DNA of 64,000 nt. Origin: Opitutia bacterium UBA7876 (GTDB lineage Bacteria > Verrucomicrobiota > Verrucomicrobiia > Opitutales > Seribacteraceae). Below are positions 63,033-64,000 of this stretch, in pieces; position 1 is the stretch's first letter; every line of letters starts with the position of its first letter. The stretch is taken from NCBI GenBank assembly GCA_002500665.1, contig DLRY01000017.1:40588-104587 (forward strand). The letters are read 5' to 3'. The notes under the pieces were generated by a model. That model did no database searches. It had not been told where the DNA came from and was given only the letters and a program-made list of their open reading frames with translations. The position numbers were made by a program, and so were the translations under genes.

Positions 63033-64000
63033 ATGAGCACTACAAGTACTGATGAGGCTGGCCTGACCAAGAAGGACTTCGTGACGCCCAACGACGTTCG
63101 CTGGTGCCCGGGTTGTGGAGACTATGCGATTCTTAATGCAGTACAGCGGACCTTGCCCGAGCTTGGCATTCCCCGTGAGCAGTTCGTGGTCGTGAGCGGG
63201 ATCGGGTGCAGCAGCCGTTTTCCCTACTACATGAACACCTACGGTTTCCATACCATTCATGGTCGAGCTCCCACCGTCGCGACGGGCGTGAAGGTGGCAA
63301 ACCCGGAATTGTCCGTATGGATGATCACGGGTGACGGGGACGGACTTTCCATCGGAGCCAATCATCTTCTTCACTTGCTCAGGCGCAACCTGGACATAAA
63401 CGTTCTTCTCTTCAACAACCGTATCTATGGCCTGACCAAAGGACAGTACAGCCCCACTTCGGAAGTTGGGAAGAAAACCAAGAGCACTCCGCTGGGGTCC
63501 GTAGACCACCCCATAAATCCTCTTCTCTTCGCTCTCGGTTCCGAGGCCACTTTTGTGGCCCGCACCCTGGACACTGACATGAAGCACATGATTCACACCT
63601 TCAAGGCGGCCCAAGCACATAAGGGTACTTCCTTCATCGAGGTCTTTCAGAACTGCGTGATTTTTAACGACAAGACCTTTGATTCCGTCACTGCCCGCAC
63701 CGTAAAGGGAGATCAGCTTCTCGTCCTTGAGGAAGGACGACCATTGATCTTTGGTTCGGACCGCGACAAGGGGATCAGGTTGAATGGTTTGGATCCAGAG
63801 ATCGTTACCCTGGGTGACGACGTCAAGGAGGAGGAATTGCTCGTCCATAGACCGAGCAGCCCTAATTCGGTCTATGCCGGCATCCTCGCCCAGATGACCT
63901 ATCCCACCTTTCCCACGCCTGTGGGGATTCTCAGGCAACTCAATGGACGCGAGACCTACGAAGATGCTCTTTGTCAACAAATCGAGATGGCTCGGTCAAA
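63033..64000 (+). CDS. korB: 2-oxoacid:ferredoxin oxidoreductase beta subunit (KorB), 3' end cut by window
   Basis: The frame from ATG 63033 stays open to the right edge (322 codons seen). It holds the 4Fe-4S cysteines and the thiamine diphosphate site: RWCPGCGDYAILNAVQ, VVSGIGCSSRFPYYMNTYGF, MITGDGDGLSIGANHLLHLL and LLFNNRIYGLTKGQYSPTS. The usual beta subunit is about 330-350 residues, so few residues are missing. It catalyses the decarboxylation step and passes electrons to ferredoxin. It forms one operon with korA. Confidence 0.95.
   Translation, partial: MSTTSTDEAGLTKKDFVTPNDVRWCPGCGDYAILNAVQRTLPELGIPREQFVVVSGIGCSSRFPYYMNTYGFHTIHGRAPTVATGVKVANPELSVWMITGDGDGLSIGANHLLHLLRRNLDINVLLFNNRIYGLTKGQYSPTSEVGKKTKSTPLGSVDHPINPLLFALGSEATFVARTLDTDMKHMIHTFKAAQAHKGTSFIEVFQNCVIFNDKTFDSVTARTVKGDQLLVLEEGRPLIFGSDRDKGIRLNGLDPEIVTLGDDVKEEELLVHRPSSPNSVYAGILAQMTYPTFPTPVGILRQLNGRETYEDALCQQIEMARS

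Noticed and set aside
63030..63980. 316-codon minus-strand frame at the right edge
   Set aside because: The plus strand carries KorB with all cofactor motifs; the minus frame is its shadow.
1..64000. CRISPR arrays, insertion sequences, rRNA genes
   Set aside because: I saw no regularly spaced direct repeats, transposase-like proteins or rRNA sequences on either strand.

Overview
This window reads as chromosomal DNA from a member of the Planctomycetes-Verrucomicrobia-Chlamydiae group, most likely Verrucomicrobia (Opitutae-like). The evidence is a DUF1549/DUF1553 gene followed by a DUF1501 gene, a DUF1080 hydrolase, a formylglycine sulfatase, the uppS-cdsA-dxr-rseP-ispG cluster, a long-form IspG of about 670 residues, and a threonyl-tRNA synthetase without a TGS domain. 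This placement rests on family knowledge only; no 16S gene is present. I see no prophage, insertion sequence, CRISPR array or plasmid function. Gene starts often overlap the preceding stop by 4 bases (ATGA or GTGA), and clear Shine-Dalgarno sites are uncommon.

Layout. 0-5 kb: S41 protease (cut by the left edge), tsaD, a small ribbon-helix-helix-like gene, a frameshifted sulfite reductase cysI, and rlmB. 5-7.5 kb, minus strand: a DUF6580 membrane protein, then a coupled TPR-GNAT-NUDIX group. 7.5-14.5 kb: small exported or unknown proteins, a DUF1080 protein and the DUF1553/DUF1501 pair. 14.6-21.3 kb: a GYF-DUF898 membrane protein coupled to an M48 peptidase, a decayed PHP-domain gene, an 11-repeat MORN-type exported protein, an exported endonuclease/exonuclease/phosphatase-family protein, a tandem pair of membrane paralogs and tRNA-Gly(TCC). 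21.5-28.9 kb: a thioester alpha-2-macroglobulin overlapping penicillin-binding protein 1C.

28.9-36 kb, minus strand: uppS, cdsA, dxr, rseP, ispG and an inositol-monophosphatase-family gene, mostly overlapping. This joins MEP-pathway isoprenoid synthesis, the undecaprenyl carrier, phospholipid synthesis and regulated membrane proteolysis. 36-43.2 kb: pterin dehydratase, sulfatase, an MFS-PlsC fusion with a shortened ligase-like tail, and the nrnA-truB-ribF operon. 43.2-49.7 kb: one 2162-residue predicted lipoprotein with an alpha-2-macroglobulin-like segment, the most unusual gene here. 49.8-54 kb, minus strand: yidD-menF-menD-fpg (menaquinone plus base repair, with a degenerate Fpg zinc finger). 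54-59.7 kb: thrS and metH, with a 9-bp hairpin just upstream of metH. 59.9-64 kb: tRNA-Pro(TGG), a cupin and a 2OG-oxygenase-like pair, then korA and korB (2-oxoacid:ferredoxin oxidoreductase). korB runs off the right edge.

Together the genes suggest a Gram-negative-type, menaquinone-using bacterium that invests heavily in envelope and secreted proteins. The two alpha-2-macroglobulin-like proteins, the PBP1C, the M48 peptidase, the S41 peptidase and RseP all act at the envelope. Candidates for a second look are the giant lipoprotein, the cysI frameshift, the ligase remnant on the MFS-PlsC protein, the zinc-poor Fpg, the ThrRS architecture and the metH leader hairpin.
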